Positions 27,855 to 36,700 of a stretch of 64,000 nt of DNA are shown piece after piece; position 1 is the stretch's first letter; every line of letters starts with the position of its first letter. Position numbers and translations under genes: made by a program. This stretch comes from JALZVT01 sp039029135 (lineage in GTDB: Bacteria > Pseudomonadota > Gammaproteobacteria > Pseudomonadales > Azotimanducaceae): positions 186,001 through 250,000 of the forward strand of contig JBCCGT010000002.1 in the NCBI GenBank assembly GCA_039029135.1, in the 5' to 3' direction. The notes beneath the pieces were generated by a model. The model was not told where the DNA came from, ran no database searches, and saw only the letters and a program-made list of their open reading frames with translations.

Positions 27855-28233
27855 GGAGCTGAGGGGCCGAAATACGGCTACTGGTGCCCTGCCCCACGCA
27901 ACGCGGTTCTATCCGGTGCAGGCGCAACGCGCTGCCCGCCGCGCTCGAGCGCGGCGGGCGAACCCTGTGCCCTACATCCCTCGATGCCGGCGGCGCGTTT
28001 CGTATACTTCCTCGACGCGCAAGTGCAGTCTTCGCAGCGATGTCCACAGTCCGCACAGATGCCAACCGTTGCCCTCAGGGGCGCCTGCTCAACGCGCCCG
28101 CGCTGGTCACGGGCGGCGCGCAAACACCGCAGCGACAGCTAATCGCCTTTGTAGCCTGGCTCGGCGGAACACACGTCATCGACGTCCCGAAGAGCAGGGC
28201 AGACGAATTCACTACTTGTCCGTCGAGCCGTTC
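27855..28233. other. intergenic region with terminator hairpin
   Basis: This stretch of about 380 bp holds the hairpin at 27934-27959 and otherwise no convincing gene. Open frames here (for example 27884-28237) have no recognisable product. A TATACT at about 28011 could be a -10 element for the ATP-grasp gene, but no -35 partner is clear. Confidence 0.5.
27934..27959. terminator. perfect 26-bp hairpin after aminotransferase operon
   Basis: An 11-bp all-GC stem (GCCCGCCGCGC / GCGCGGCGGGC) is closed by a TCGA tetraloop, about 80 bp after the FAD gene stop. No T-tract follows. A terminator or mRNA 3'-end stabiliser is most likely. Confidence 0.65.
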
Positions 28234-29076
28234 GTGAGCCGCGTCATTTTCGTCATCGGCGGTGCGCACGAACAGATCTCCACGAGCGACGAACTGGTCG
28301 CGGCGCAGCTCAGAGCCGCGGGTGTACGCGTCGACGGCGTGCCCTGGACCCGCGAGCCGGACGCATTCGCAGACGCCGATCTGATCGTGCTGCGATCCAA
28401 CTGGGACTATCCCTATCATCTCGAGCGGTTCGAAGCCTGGCTCGCGCACGCCGAAAACGGCGCGTGGCCGCTGGTCAACGCAGCCCCGCTTGTGCGCTGG
28501 AACCTGCGCAAGTCCTATCTGTTCGAACTCGAGGCCGCAGGCGTCCCAGTGCCGCGCACGACCGTCGCCGCCAGCGCGGCGCAAGTCGAGGCGACGCTGC
28601 GCGATTGGGGTACCGCCAACGGCGTCATCAAGCCGCTGTGCGGCGCCAGCGGCGTGGGCGTGCGGCGCGTCGAGCGGGGCCAGCCGACGGTAGAGCTCGA
28701 CGGCGGAGACTGGCTGTTGCAGGAACTGATGCCCGAGATTCGCGACGGCGAGTGGTCGCTTGCGTTCTTTGGCGGCGAGTTTTCACACGCGGTCAGAAAG
28801 ACACCGCAGGCCGGCGAGTTTCGCATCAACAGCCGCTTCGGCGGTGCCGTAGAAACACAGCAACCAACCCCCAACCTGATCGGGCAAGCGGGACAGGTGC
28901 TAGACGCTTTATCGAAAATTGTTGAATACGAACCGCTCTATGCGCGCATAGACGGCATCGTAAAAAACAATCAATTTATACTGTTCGAACTTGAACTCAA
29001 CGAGCCAAGTTTTTACCTTCAGCACGAGCCCGCGGGTGCGGAACGATTCGCGAAAACGCTGCTCGAAACACTGTAA
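28234..29076 (+). CDS. ATP-grasp-fold protein (RimK/glutathione synthetase-like)
   Basis: This protein of about 280 residues has a pre-ATP-grasp Rossmann part (RVIFVIGGAHEQ, ADLIVLRSNWDYPYHLERF) and an ATP-grasp domain: VIKPLCGASGVGVRR (phosphate loop), LLQELMPEIRDGEWSLAFF (adenine/Mg region) and the C-terminal FELELNEPSFYL metal ligands. This is the glutathione-synthetase/tetratricopeptide-free 'hypothetical ATP-grasp' branch. GTG at 28234 gives the tightest family-like start; TTG at 28216 is also possible. The frame upstream to 27916 has no domain character. The product of ligation is unknown. Confidence 0.8.
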   Translation: MSRVIFVIGGAHEQISTSDELVAAQLRAAGVRVDGVPWTREPDAFADADLIVLRSNWDYPYHLERFEAWLAHAENGAWPLVNAAPLVRWNLRKSYLFELEAAGVPVPRTTVAASAAQVEATLRDWGTANGVIKPLCGASGVGVRRVERGQPTVELDGGDWLLQELMPEIRDGEWSLAFFGGEFSHAVRKTPQAGEFRINSRFGGAVETQQPTPNLIGQAGQVLDALSKIVEYEPLYARIDGIVKNNQFILFELELNEPSFYLQHEPAGAERFAKTLLETL

Positions 29077-29147
29077 GCCGTTGCGCAACTAAGCCTTGAA
29101 AACTCAACGACGCAACCGGAAAAAATGACGTGGAGCCGACTTTTATC

Positions 29148-29606
29148 ATGACAAAACATCGAGTCCTGATCGCCTTTCTGTTCACCATCGCCTCGCTGGG
29201 CCTAGCGCAAAACGCCGCCGCTGCTTGCACGCTGGATATTAGCGCGGCCGACATGCTGGTCTTCGACAAAACGTCACTCGAGGTTGAAAGAAGCTGCGGC
29301 GAGGTCACGGTCAACTTCAAGCACACCGGCCAGCTCGCGAAAACCGTGATGGGACATAACTGGGTACTGGTCGCCAGCGCCGACGACATCCAGCCGGTCG
29401 CGATGGACGGCATGGCGGCGGGTATCGACAACAGCTACGTTAAGCCGGGCGACCCCCGCGTCCTGGCGGCGAGCGACGTGATCGGCGCCGGTGAGAGCAC
29501 GAGCGTGACCTTCTCGCTCGATACGCTGACCGCGTCGGAGTACACCTACTTCTGCTCGTTCCCCGGCCACTGGGCGATGATGAAAGGCACGCTGACCATC
29601 AAGTAG
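29148..29606 (+). CDS. azu: azurin (periplasmic blue copper protein)
   Basis: This 152-residue precursor has a signal peptide ending NAAA and a mature azurin of about 127 residues beginning CTLDISAADML. The type 1 copper ligands are visible: His in VMGHNW, and Cys, His and Met in FCSFPGHWAMM. The first cysteine (ACTLD) and the one in RSCGEV form azurin's disulfide. ATG at 29148 is preferred; a GTG at 29130 would precede the signal peptide by six residues. It is an electron carrier in the periplasm. It is convergent with the b561-YceI gene (11 bp between stops), so the two electron-transfer genes are neighbours but not co-transcribed. Confidence 0.95.
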   Translation: MTKHRVLIAFLFTIASLGLAQNAAAACTLDISAADMLVFDKTSLEVERSCGEVTVNFKHTGQLAKTVMGHNWVLVASADDIQPVAMDGMAAGIDNSYVKPGDPRVLAASDVIGAGESTSVTFSLDTLTASEYTYFCSFPGHWAMMKGTLTIK

Positions 29607-29617
29607 ACCGCGCCGCC

Positions 29618-30844
29618 TCAGGGTTGCACGTTCGCGCCGGTGTGCACGCTGACGCGAACGTCGACCCACTGACCTACCCAGGTTGGATCGGCCCACTCGC
29701 CCGTACCGACCCCCAGCGCCAGCCGATTGAGGCGCGCCGCGCCCTCCAGCGACCAGCCATCCGAAGTGCCGCGGACGCTAAACTCGAACTCGATCGGCAC
29801 TGGTGCCGCGGCGCCGAAACCGAGTCGCGCGTCGAGCGCCTTGAACGCGTTCGCGTCCTCGCCGACGCCGGAAAATCGCGTAGCAGTGAACACTGCGCGG
29901 CGCCCGCCGAACCAGCTATCCTCCGCCAGCGTCCCGTCACGATCTTCATCGCCCGTTGACACCGAAGCGAGGTCGATTTCGACGCGAGCCGCGCTCTCGG
30001 CGAGCCGCTGCGGGTCGAAGCGGATATCGGCCGTCCAGCGGCCGAATCGTCCGTCGAAGGGGGCGCCGGCCTGCTCGCCGGTAAATCCGATGCTGCTTTG
30101 CGAATAGTCGATGTCCCAGCGCGGTAGATCGGAGCCTGGTCGCGCGGCCGCCGCGGCGTCCTCGACGTCTGCGGCCTCCGCCGCGCTCGCGACGACGGAA
30201 CGACTCGGCTGCACGGGCGCGCTCGTCCGACCCAAAAGCAGCGCGACGCCGATCAGGCCGAGCACCGACACCGTCACGGGCGCCGTCGCCAACATGCGCA
30301 TCAGCACGCCGTCGGCATCCACAAAGTGGTGCCACAGGGCGACCGCCAGGTGTCCCAGCGCTACCCAGAACAGTCCTTCGCCGAGCCAGCTATGGATGCG
30401 TGCGAGCAGCGCCTCGGCGCCCTCGCCAGGTGCGATCAGATCCGGGAAGGCGAACAGATTGAACCAGCTGACGCTGTAGGCGGCGGCCGACGACAGCAGC
30501 CAGCCGCTCAGCGGCAGCGCAAGCAGAAACGCATAGAGCGTCCCATGTCCCAGCGCCGCCGCGCGCCGCTGTAGACCACCCACGCTCGCCGGCAGCGGCG
30601 GCGGCGGTTGCCACGCTCGCCAGGCGAGGCGCACGACAGCGAGCGCCAACAGCGTCATGCCGATGGACTTGTGCTGCGCCAGCAGTCCGAGCTGCGTCAG
30701 CGTCGCGTCCCGCGCAGCGGCGCTCTCCGCCCACTCCGCGAGCAGATACTGCAGGACGATGCCTGCAGCGATCAGCCAGTGCAGCCAGCGGGCGAGGTGT
30801 CCATAGCCTACGGCCGGTGTCGCAGCCTCCGCGTGGTTACTCAG
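29618..30844 (-). CDS. cytochrome b561 fused to a YceI-like domain
   Basis: The N-terminal half is a four-helix cytochrome b561/YodB-type membrane protein with the expected histidines in ARWLHWL, LAQHKSIG, LGHGTLYAFLLALPLSGW and LGHLAVALWHHF. A linker rich in Ala and Asp follows, then a C-terminal lipocalin-like YceI domain (WDIDYSQSSIGFTGEQAG, FDGRFGRW, then SFRG-type beta strands). The first ATG (30658) would remove helix 1 and its haem histidine. The frame is open back to 30886 but offers no ATG, GTG or TTG, only CTG at 30844, so the start is uncertain. It overlaps the yceI stop by a few bases. Probable quinone-linked electron transfer with isoprenoid binding. Confidence 0.7.
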   Translation of the reverse strand: MSNHAEAATPAVGYGHLARWLHWLIAAGIVLQYLLAEWAESAAARDATLTQLGLLAQHKSIGMTLLALAVVRLAWRAWQPPPPLPASVGGLQRRAAALGHGTLYAFLLALPLSGWLLSSAAAYSVSWFNLFAFPDLIAPGEGAEALLARIHSWLGEGLFWVALGHLAVALWHHFVDADGVLMRMLATAPVTVSVLGLIGVALLLGRTSAPVQPSRSVVASAAEAADVEDAAAAARPGSDLPRWDIDYSQSSIGFTGEQAGAPFDGRFGRWTADIRFDPQRLAESAARVEIDLASVSTGDEDRDGTLAEDSWFGGRRAVFTATRFSGVGEDANAFKALDARLGFGAAAPVPIEFEFSVRGTSDGWSLEGAARLNRLALGVGTGEWADPTWVGQWVDVRVSVHTGANVQP

Positions 30845-31424
30845 CGGGCATGAGTTCCACGGTGATCTCGAGATCGACCTCGTCGCTCACGACCGGAACG
30901 GCGTAGCCCAAGTCCCACTGCGAGCGATTGAGCTTGGTGCTGGCGTTGAAGCCGAGAAATACGGACTTGCGCATCGGATGGGGCGCCGCCTTGTTCAGCT
31001 TCACATCCAGCGTCACCGGGTGGGTTTGTCCCTTAATGCTCAAGTCGCCGGTGACCTCCGCGGTGTCCTCGCCCGTCATGCGAACCTTGTTGGACACAAA
31101 CGTGATCTCAGGGTGGTTCGCGGTGTCGAAGAATCGCTTGCCCACCAGATGCTCATCGAACTCCGCGACCCGACTGTCGACGCTGTTCGCATCGACGACG
31201 ACGCTGAGTTTGCTGTTGGCCGGTTTTTTCGCATCGAAATCGAGGGTCACATCGAAATCATTGAAGCCCACGTGAGGCGTGGAAAACCCCATGTGGGAAT
31301 AGCTGATCGTGATGTACGCGTGGGTTTTTTCCACGACGTAACGCCCGGACGGCGCATCGATGGCCGCGCTCGCGGCAGCCGAAAAAAGCACGCCGACAAA
31401 ACCAATCAGTATCTGACGCAACAT
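30837..31424 (-). CDS. YceI-family periplasmic protein
   Basis: This 195-residue protein has a signal peptide (MLRQILIGFVGVLFSAAASA) and one YceI beta-barrel: YVVEKTHAYITISYSHMGFS, FFDTANHPEITFVSNKV and GDLSIKGQTHPVTLDVKLN. YceI proteins bind polyisoprenoids such as quinones in a lipocalin-like fold. It lies upstream of, and slightly overlaps, the b561-YceI fusion, giving one unit with two YceI domains. The stand-alone copy probably acts with the fused one. Confidence 0.92.
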   Translation of the reverse strand: MLRQILIGFVGVLFSAAASAAIDAPSGRYVVEKTHAYITISYSHMGFSTPHVGFNDFDVTLDFDAKKPANSKLSVVVDANSVDSRVAEFDEHLVGKRFFDTANHPEITFVSNKVRMTGEDTAEVTGDLSIKGQTHPVTLDVKLNKAAPHPMRKSVFLGFNASTKLNRSQWDLGYAVPVVSDEVDLEITVELMPAE

Positions 31425-31520
31425 ATTTACCCGCTGTGTTAACTGCTGAAGACGCGTTCAAGCCTAACGCCGCCCGGCGGGGTTGACCACGCTTTTGCCA
31501 CGCGGTCGTCGCCGGCTGTG

Positions 31521-32909
31521 CTAGCGCGCGGCGTTCGGCCAGCGCAGATGATGCGGGTCGATGACGAACTCGTGTTCGTGCCGCAGAGGTTCGTGACGAT
31601 GCGGGTGGCTGTGCGGCTCGGGCCCTTCGGAGCCGTCGTGCAGATGCTGATGGTGCGGGCCGTGCACGTGCAGGTGTTCGTGCTCGACGGCCGCGTGCTC
31701 GTGATACAGCGTCGTCGCGTCGCCGCCGCGCCAGATCCACACGGCGGCCAGGCCCAGCAGGACGCTGAGGATCGACGCGGCCATGAACACCGCTGGCAGT
31801 CCGAGCAGGCTGCCGCCCCAGCCCGCGCCGACATAGGCGAGCAGCCAGCCAAGGTGCGACAGCGCAAACTGGGCCGCAAACAGCGCCGTGCGATTGTCCT
31901 CGCGCGAGGAGCGCAGCAACAGACGCGCCGCCGGCGTCTGTACCAGCGAGACGCCGACGCCGAGGACGAACCAGGTTGGCAACAGCCAGGCAAAGCGCTC
32001 CACGCCAACCGCGAGTCCAGCGCCGAGCGCGACGACGAACGGTCCCGCCAGCATGAGCGATCGATCTTCGAGTACCCGCAGGAGCCGCGGCAACGCGAGC
32101 GCAACGAGCATCGATCCGGCACCGAACGCACCCAGCGCCAGCGCCGTCGACGTAGCGGCGAGCCCAAGCTCGCCCTGCACGATCACAACGGTGTTGACGA
32201 TCGCGAGCGCACCGCCGAGAGCCGCGACCGACGACAGGCAGAACAGCGCGCGCAGACGCGGCGTCGCCGCGTATTCCCGCAAGCCAAAACTCGTGCCGCC
32301 GTGCTCGGTCCGGTGCGTGCGTTCCGGCAGACGCGCAGCACCGACGAGTGCCGCCGACGCGAGAAACGCGAGCGTATTGGCAGCGAACAGAGCGTCGATC
32401 GTCACGGCCATCAGCAGCGCCGCGGCGAGCAGCGGACTCAGCAGGTTCTCCAGGTCGTAGGCCAGGCGCGACAGGGACAGCGCCGCCGTGTAGCGCTCGC
32501 TGTCGGGCAGCACGCTGGGAATAGTGGCCTGGAAGATCGGCGTGAAGGCCGCCGCGCAGGCGCTCACCACCGCGATCAAGACGTAGACCTGCCACACGGC
32601 CGTGACGAACACGATGCTGCCGATCGCGAGCGCGCGCACCAGATCCAGAGCAACGAGCGCGCTCGTCCGCGGCCAGCGCGCGGCGTGAGCGCCGGCCAAC
32701 GGGCTGACCGTGACGTAGACGATCATCTTCACGGCCAGCGCCGTGCCGAGCACCTCGCCGGCTGCGGCGCCCGCGAGATCGAAGGCCAGCAGGCCCAGCG
32801 CGATTGTCGCGAGCCCCGTACCGAGCAAGGCGATGACCTGCGCGGCAAAGACCTTCCGATAGGTTGGCACCCGGAGCGCGGAGACGAGCGTCGACCGAGC
32901 GTCAGTCAC
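31521..32909 (-). CDS. MFS transporter with histidine-rich C-terminal tail
   Basis: This 462-residue major facilitator has about 12 helices, close to EntS/enterobactin-exporter-like members (SALRVPTYRKVFAAQVIALLG, SLSRLAYDLENLLSPLLAAAL). The last 60 residues leave the membrane and are packed with His (HEHLHVHGPHHQHLHDG, then HSHPHRHEPLRHEHEF), more than fifteen in about fifty positions. This looks like a cytoplasmic metal-binding tail. It shares the Fur box at 32993-33011 with the divergent ICMT-like gene. It may export a siderophore or a metal chelate; the tail suggests metal sensing or delivery (inference). Confidence 0.85.
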   Translation of the reverse strand: MTDARSTLVSALRVPTYRKVFAAQVIALLGTGLATIALGLLAFDLAGAAAGEVLGTALAVKMIVYVTVSPLAGAHAARWPRTSALVALDLVRALAIGSIVFVTAVWQVYVLIAVVSACAAAFTPIFQATIPSVLPDSERYTAALSLSRLAYDLENLLSPLLAAALLMAVTIDALFAANTLAFLASAALVGAARLPERTHRTEHGGTSFGLREYAATPRLRALFCLSSVAALGGALAIVNTVVIVQGELGLAATSTALALGAFGAGSMLVALALPRLLRVLEDRSLMLAGPFVVALGAGLAVGVERFAWLLPTWFVLGVGVSLVQTPAARLLLRSSREDNRTALFAAQFALSHLGWLLAYVGAGWGGSLLGLPAVFMAASILSVLLGLAAVWIWRGGDATTLYHEHAAVEHEHLHVHGPHHQHLHDGSEGPEPHSHPHRHEPLRHEHEFVIDPHHLRWPNAAR

Positions 32910-32992
32910 GGTGTCCGACCTGGGCGCGGATCGCCGTGTGCCGTGCGCATCGCCGCACTGGTCGATGATCGACTTGCGCGCTCTCTATACGC

Positions 32993-33011
32993 AAATGATA
33001 ATCACTAACGT
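32993..33011. promoter_or_regulatory. Fur box between MFS and ICMT-like genes
   Basis: The left half AAATGATAATCA is identical to the perfect box at 18016, while the right half is degenerate. It lies between divergent starts at 32909 and 33052. Confidence 0.7.
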
Positions 33012-33051
33012 TCACAGGCAAGCGATTCTGGAACCCGTAGGAGGCCCCATC

Positions 33052-33705
33052 ATGCGCTGGATCGGCGCGCTCGTCGCAGTTGCACTGCTGGCCGCACTCA
33101 TCTGGCGGCTGCCCATCAACGGCTGGGGTTCGCTGTGCTGGTTCGTCTATATGGCGGTCATGGGCGCCATCCGCGGCCCGTTCGAGGCCGCGTCCAAGAC
33201 GGAGTCGACGAGCGAATCGCGCCAGACGACGCTCGAGAACGCGCTGCTGTTCGGCGTCAGCCTCGGCGCCGCCTTCCTGCCCGCCGCGCATCTCGCCACC
33301 GGCGTCCTGGTGTTCGCCGACTACGCGGCGCCGGCATGGGTACCCGCGATCGGTATCCCCCTGGCCGCGCTGGGCCTGTGGTTGTTCTGGCGCAGCCATA
33401 CGGACCTCGGTCGTCATTGGAGCGTCACCCTCGAGCTGCGCGACGAGCACCAGCTCGTCACCAACGGCGTTTATCGCTACATGCGCCATCCCATGTACAG
33501 CGCGATCTTCCTCTGCTACATCGCCCAGGCGCTGTTCATTCAAAACTGGATCGCCGGGTTCTCCGGACTCGTCGCCTTCGGCACCATGTATCTCGTCCGC
33601 GCCCGCACCGAGGAGGCGATGATGCGAGCGCAGTTCGGCGACGCCTACGAGCGCTATTGCGCCAGCACGCCGCGACTGTTGCCGCGACTCAGCGCGAGCT
33701 CGTAG
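33052..33705 (+). CDS. isoprenylcysteine methyltransferase-like membrane protein
   Basis: This 217-residue protein has about five hydrophobic helices and the ICMT/PEMT core: LGRHWSVTLELRDEHQLVTNGVYRYMRHPMY (shown only to locate it), ending EEAMMRAQFGDAYERYCAST. The RHP and E..L signature of SAM-binding ICMT-like enzymes is present. AGGAGG at 33039-33044 lies 7 bases before the ATG at 33052, which fixes the start; an ORF from 32911 includes the Fur box and is not the gene. Divergent from the MFS gene under one Fur box. Its stop overlaps the convergent ABC permease stop by 17 bp. Substrate unknown; thiol or phospholipid methylation are family options. Confidence 0.82.
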   Translation: MRWIGALVAVALLAALIWRLPINGWGSLCWFVYMAVMGAIRGPFEAASKTESTSESRQTTLENALLFGVSLGAAFLPAAHLATGVLVFADYAAPAWVPAIGIPLAALGLWLFWRSHTDLGRHWSVTLELRDEHQLVTNGVYRYMRHPMYSAIFLCYIAQALFIQNWIAGFSGLVAFGTMYLVRARTEEAMMRAQFGDAYERYCASTPRLLPRLSASS

Positions 33706-36700
33706 CCCCGCCACTCTGCGACTCTGGGCGCGGCCGGTTGTCCGCCATGCTGCGCTCGAACGACGGCCATCCGTCCAGCAAATAGCCCCGCGATTCGACC
33801 GCCAGCGCCGCCGTCGTCGGCCCCACGCTCACCTGCGCGCTGCGCCCGTTCGCACGGCTGAACACCACCTGCGGTGGCGGGCTGTTCGACCAGCCGCCGT
33901 CGGACCAGGTCCAGCGCCGGGCGCTGATGGCGTCGCCTGTGCCGTCGCGGATGAGCGCGACGTCTGACACCAGCGGCGGTCCCAGCAGCCGCCGCGCCGC
34001 ACTCTCACCGACCAGCGTCGTGAATAGCTTCGCGAAACCCGGACCCTGAGCAAGCCGCGCATCGAGCGAGGCGATCAGCGCCGCGGGCTCCGGTGCAGCG
34101 TCGCCAAGCCACCAGCCGTCGAGCGCGAGCCCGGCATAGTCGGCGATCCAGTCGCCGTGAGCGTCGACGATCGTCACCACCGGCTCCGCGAGCGTGCCAA
34201 AAGCCTCGACCACCGCCTCGGCCATGTAGGTGCGCTGCTCGATCTCGGCGTCCTGTCCCAGCGTTCGATTCAGACAGCGCAGGGCCGTGCGGCCTGCGAT
34301 GCCGTTGGCAAACCAGCGTGCGCCGGGCTCCTCGCGCAGATCGAGCTCGCCGAGCGCGCTCGCGAACGCGAGCGCGCGGGCCACCTGAAACGCGCGCCGA
34401 TGCCCGCCGGCGCCGGCGCCGGCCGCATCCCAAAACTGATCCTCGGGCAGCCACAGCACGTCGTCGAACAGGCGCACCTCGCCCAAGCCGCGGGGCGCCT
34501 GCAGCACGTTCGCGACCCGCAGCGGACGGCCCAGCTCAGTGCTGACACAGCGTGCCTGCTCGGCAACGAGGGCGAGAGCAGCCGGCGCCGCCGACGCGCG
34601 GGACGCGCCCACCCAGGCCAGCAGTTCGTTAGCCGCGTGACTGGACGGCCGTTCGGGCAGCCACGCCAGTGCAAAATCGAGCTGACCGGTCGTCTGGCCG
34701 CTGCCCCCTAGCTGGGCGCCGCCCTTAACCTCCACGCGCCAGGACCAATTGCCGTGCGGCGCCACGCCCCGCAGCGGTACCAGGGAATCCGCGTCGGGCA
34801 TGGCGGGCAGTTCGCTTGGCAGCCCGCGCTTAACCCGGTCCGCCGAAGCGCGCACCAGTCGGCGCGGGTCGTGTCCCAGCGCGGGCAGTACGTCCTCCGC
34901 GCGCAGCCAGACACCGCTCGCGTCGAACCAGGGCACTTCCTCGGCGGTCCAGCCGCGCCAGCGCAGCGCGAGCACAAGCTCCAGATCGCAGTCCTCGCTG
35001 CGGCACATCGGCAGTTCGATGACCAGGTGATCCTCGTCGGTTCGCAGCGCTACCGGCCGGTCGCCGACTCGCGCTCGGTTCACGTCGACGCCGTGGGGCA
35101 GCCGCGCATGCAGCCGCCCGTCGCGAACGCGCAGACCGTCGATCCACCAGGTGAACTCGCCGCGACCTTCGCCCGGCACGAGCACGCCGCTGACCCTGCC
35201 GCCGGCCACCGTGTAGCCCGCAGCCGCGTCCCACCAGGCCGCCTCCCAATCGGCATCCGCGGTGAGGCCGCCTGCGATTGACTCGTACTCGCCGTCGACG
35301 GCGAGTCGGTCGTGCAGCAGCCAGCCGAGGCCCAGCAGCAGCGCAGCGCTGGCCGCCGCGATGATGCCTGGCGGACCGAGCAGGCGGGTACCGGCGGCGC
35401 GCCAGCGTACGCGCACCCGCTGGTCGGTGCCGCGCCGCCACGCGAGCCAGGCGGCGGCGCCGAACAGCATGCCAACCGTCAGCTTCATGAGACCCATGCC
35501 GGCCAGGGGACGCCACCAGGGTGACCAGCCCACCAGCTCCGACAGATCCGCGTGCGGCGGCACGCCAAACTGCGCCGGCGGATACTCGACCACGCCCAGC
35601 TCGTGATTCACGACCGCAACAAAGGCGATGAATATGGACGCGCTGTACGCGAGCCCGGCGGGACGCACCAGCGCGTGCAGCAGCACGACCGCAACGGTGA
35701 GTTCGGCGAGGGCGGGCAGCATGACCAGCCCGATGTACTCGAAAGGCAGCGTCCAGTTCACCGCGGCGGGCGCGCCCAGGGCCGTGACGACGAGCGCCGC
35801 GCACGCCGGCACCGCCGCGAGCACGAGCGTCAGCGTCAGCGCCGCCGCGAGCAGCGCCGGCACGCGCACGGCCAGCGGCGCCGGCGTGGAGTCGAGGCAC
35901 TCGTCCAAACCGATGACGCCGTCGCGCCGCACCATCACGCCAACGAAGCCCACGGTGACGAACACAATCACCAGATAAAAGAACTCGACGATGAACGGCA
36001 GCAGCCCCTCGGGATAGGGCACCAGCGGACCGTCGATGTGCCCCACGAAGTTCACCCAGGAACCGAGCACACCCATGGCGGACAGCAGCAGCAGCGCGAG
36101 CAGGAAGCCGAACCCGCTCATCGAGCGCCCGACGTGCCAGCGCCACTCGAGCACACAGGCGCGCCACCACCGTGTGGCCGTCGCCGCCGCGGCATTCGCG
36201 ACGCCGCGAGCGCCGCGCGCACGGACTCCGCGAGCGGCGCTGCCGACGCGCACGCGGCGCTCCCGCACCAGCGTCTCGCGGCGCAGACGGGCGAGCACGA
36301 AACCCAGCACTACAAGCGGCAGCGCGACCCACAGCAGCCGATTCGCCAACAGCTCGTCGCTGAAGACGAGCACCGCCGTGCGCTTCTCGCGCGGCGTCCA
36401 GGCGTTGGCCTGCCGCTCCGCCTCGGCGTAGCCCGACGGGTCCAGCGTCGACGCGGCCTCCACGCTGACCTCGCCGCCGCGCAGCGCGATCATCGCCACC
36501 ATCCAGCTCAGCGCGATGACCGCGGCCACGATGAACGGGCCCGTCGCGCCACGGGTGCGCAGCGCCGCCATCATGTACAGCGCACCGACGCCGGCGGCGG
36601 TCGGCACGGTGAACACGACCATGCTGTGACCGATGGCCGCCCAGGGATGTGGCCCGGCCGCGTCCGGCGGTATCAGCCCGACCGACGCCAGCAGCGGCGT

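Noticed and set aside
27884..28237. 117-codon ORF before the ATP-grasp gene
   Set aside because: No recognisable product and crosses a strong hairpin; treated as intergenic.
31518..33008. plus-strand ORF of about 496 codons opposite the MFS gene
   Set aside because: Arg/Gln-rich antisense shadow; the real MFS frame has clear helices.
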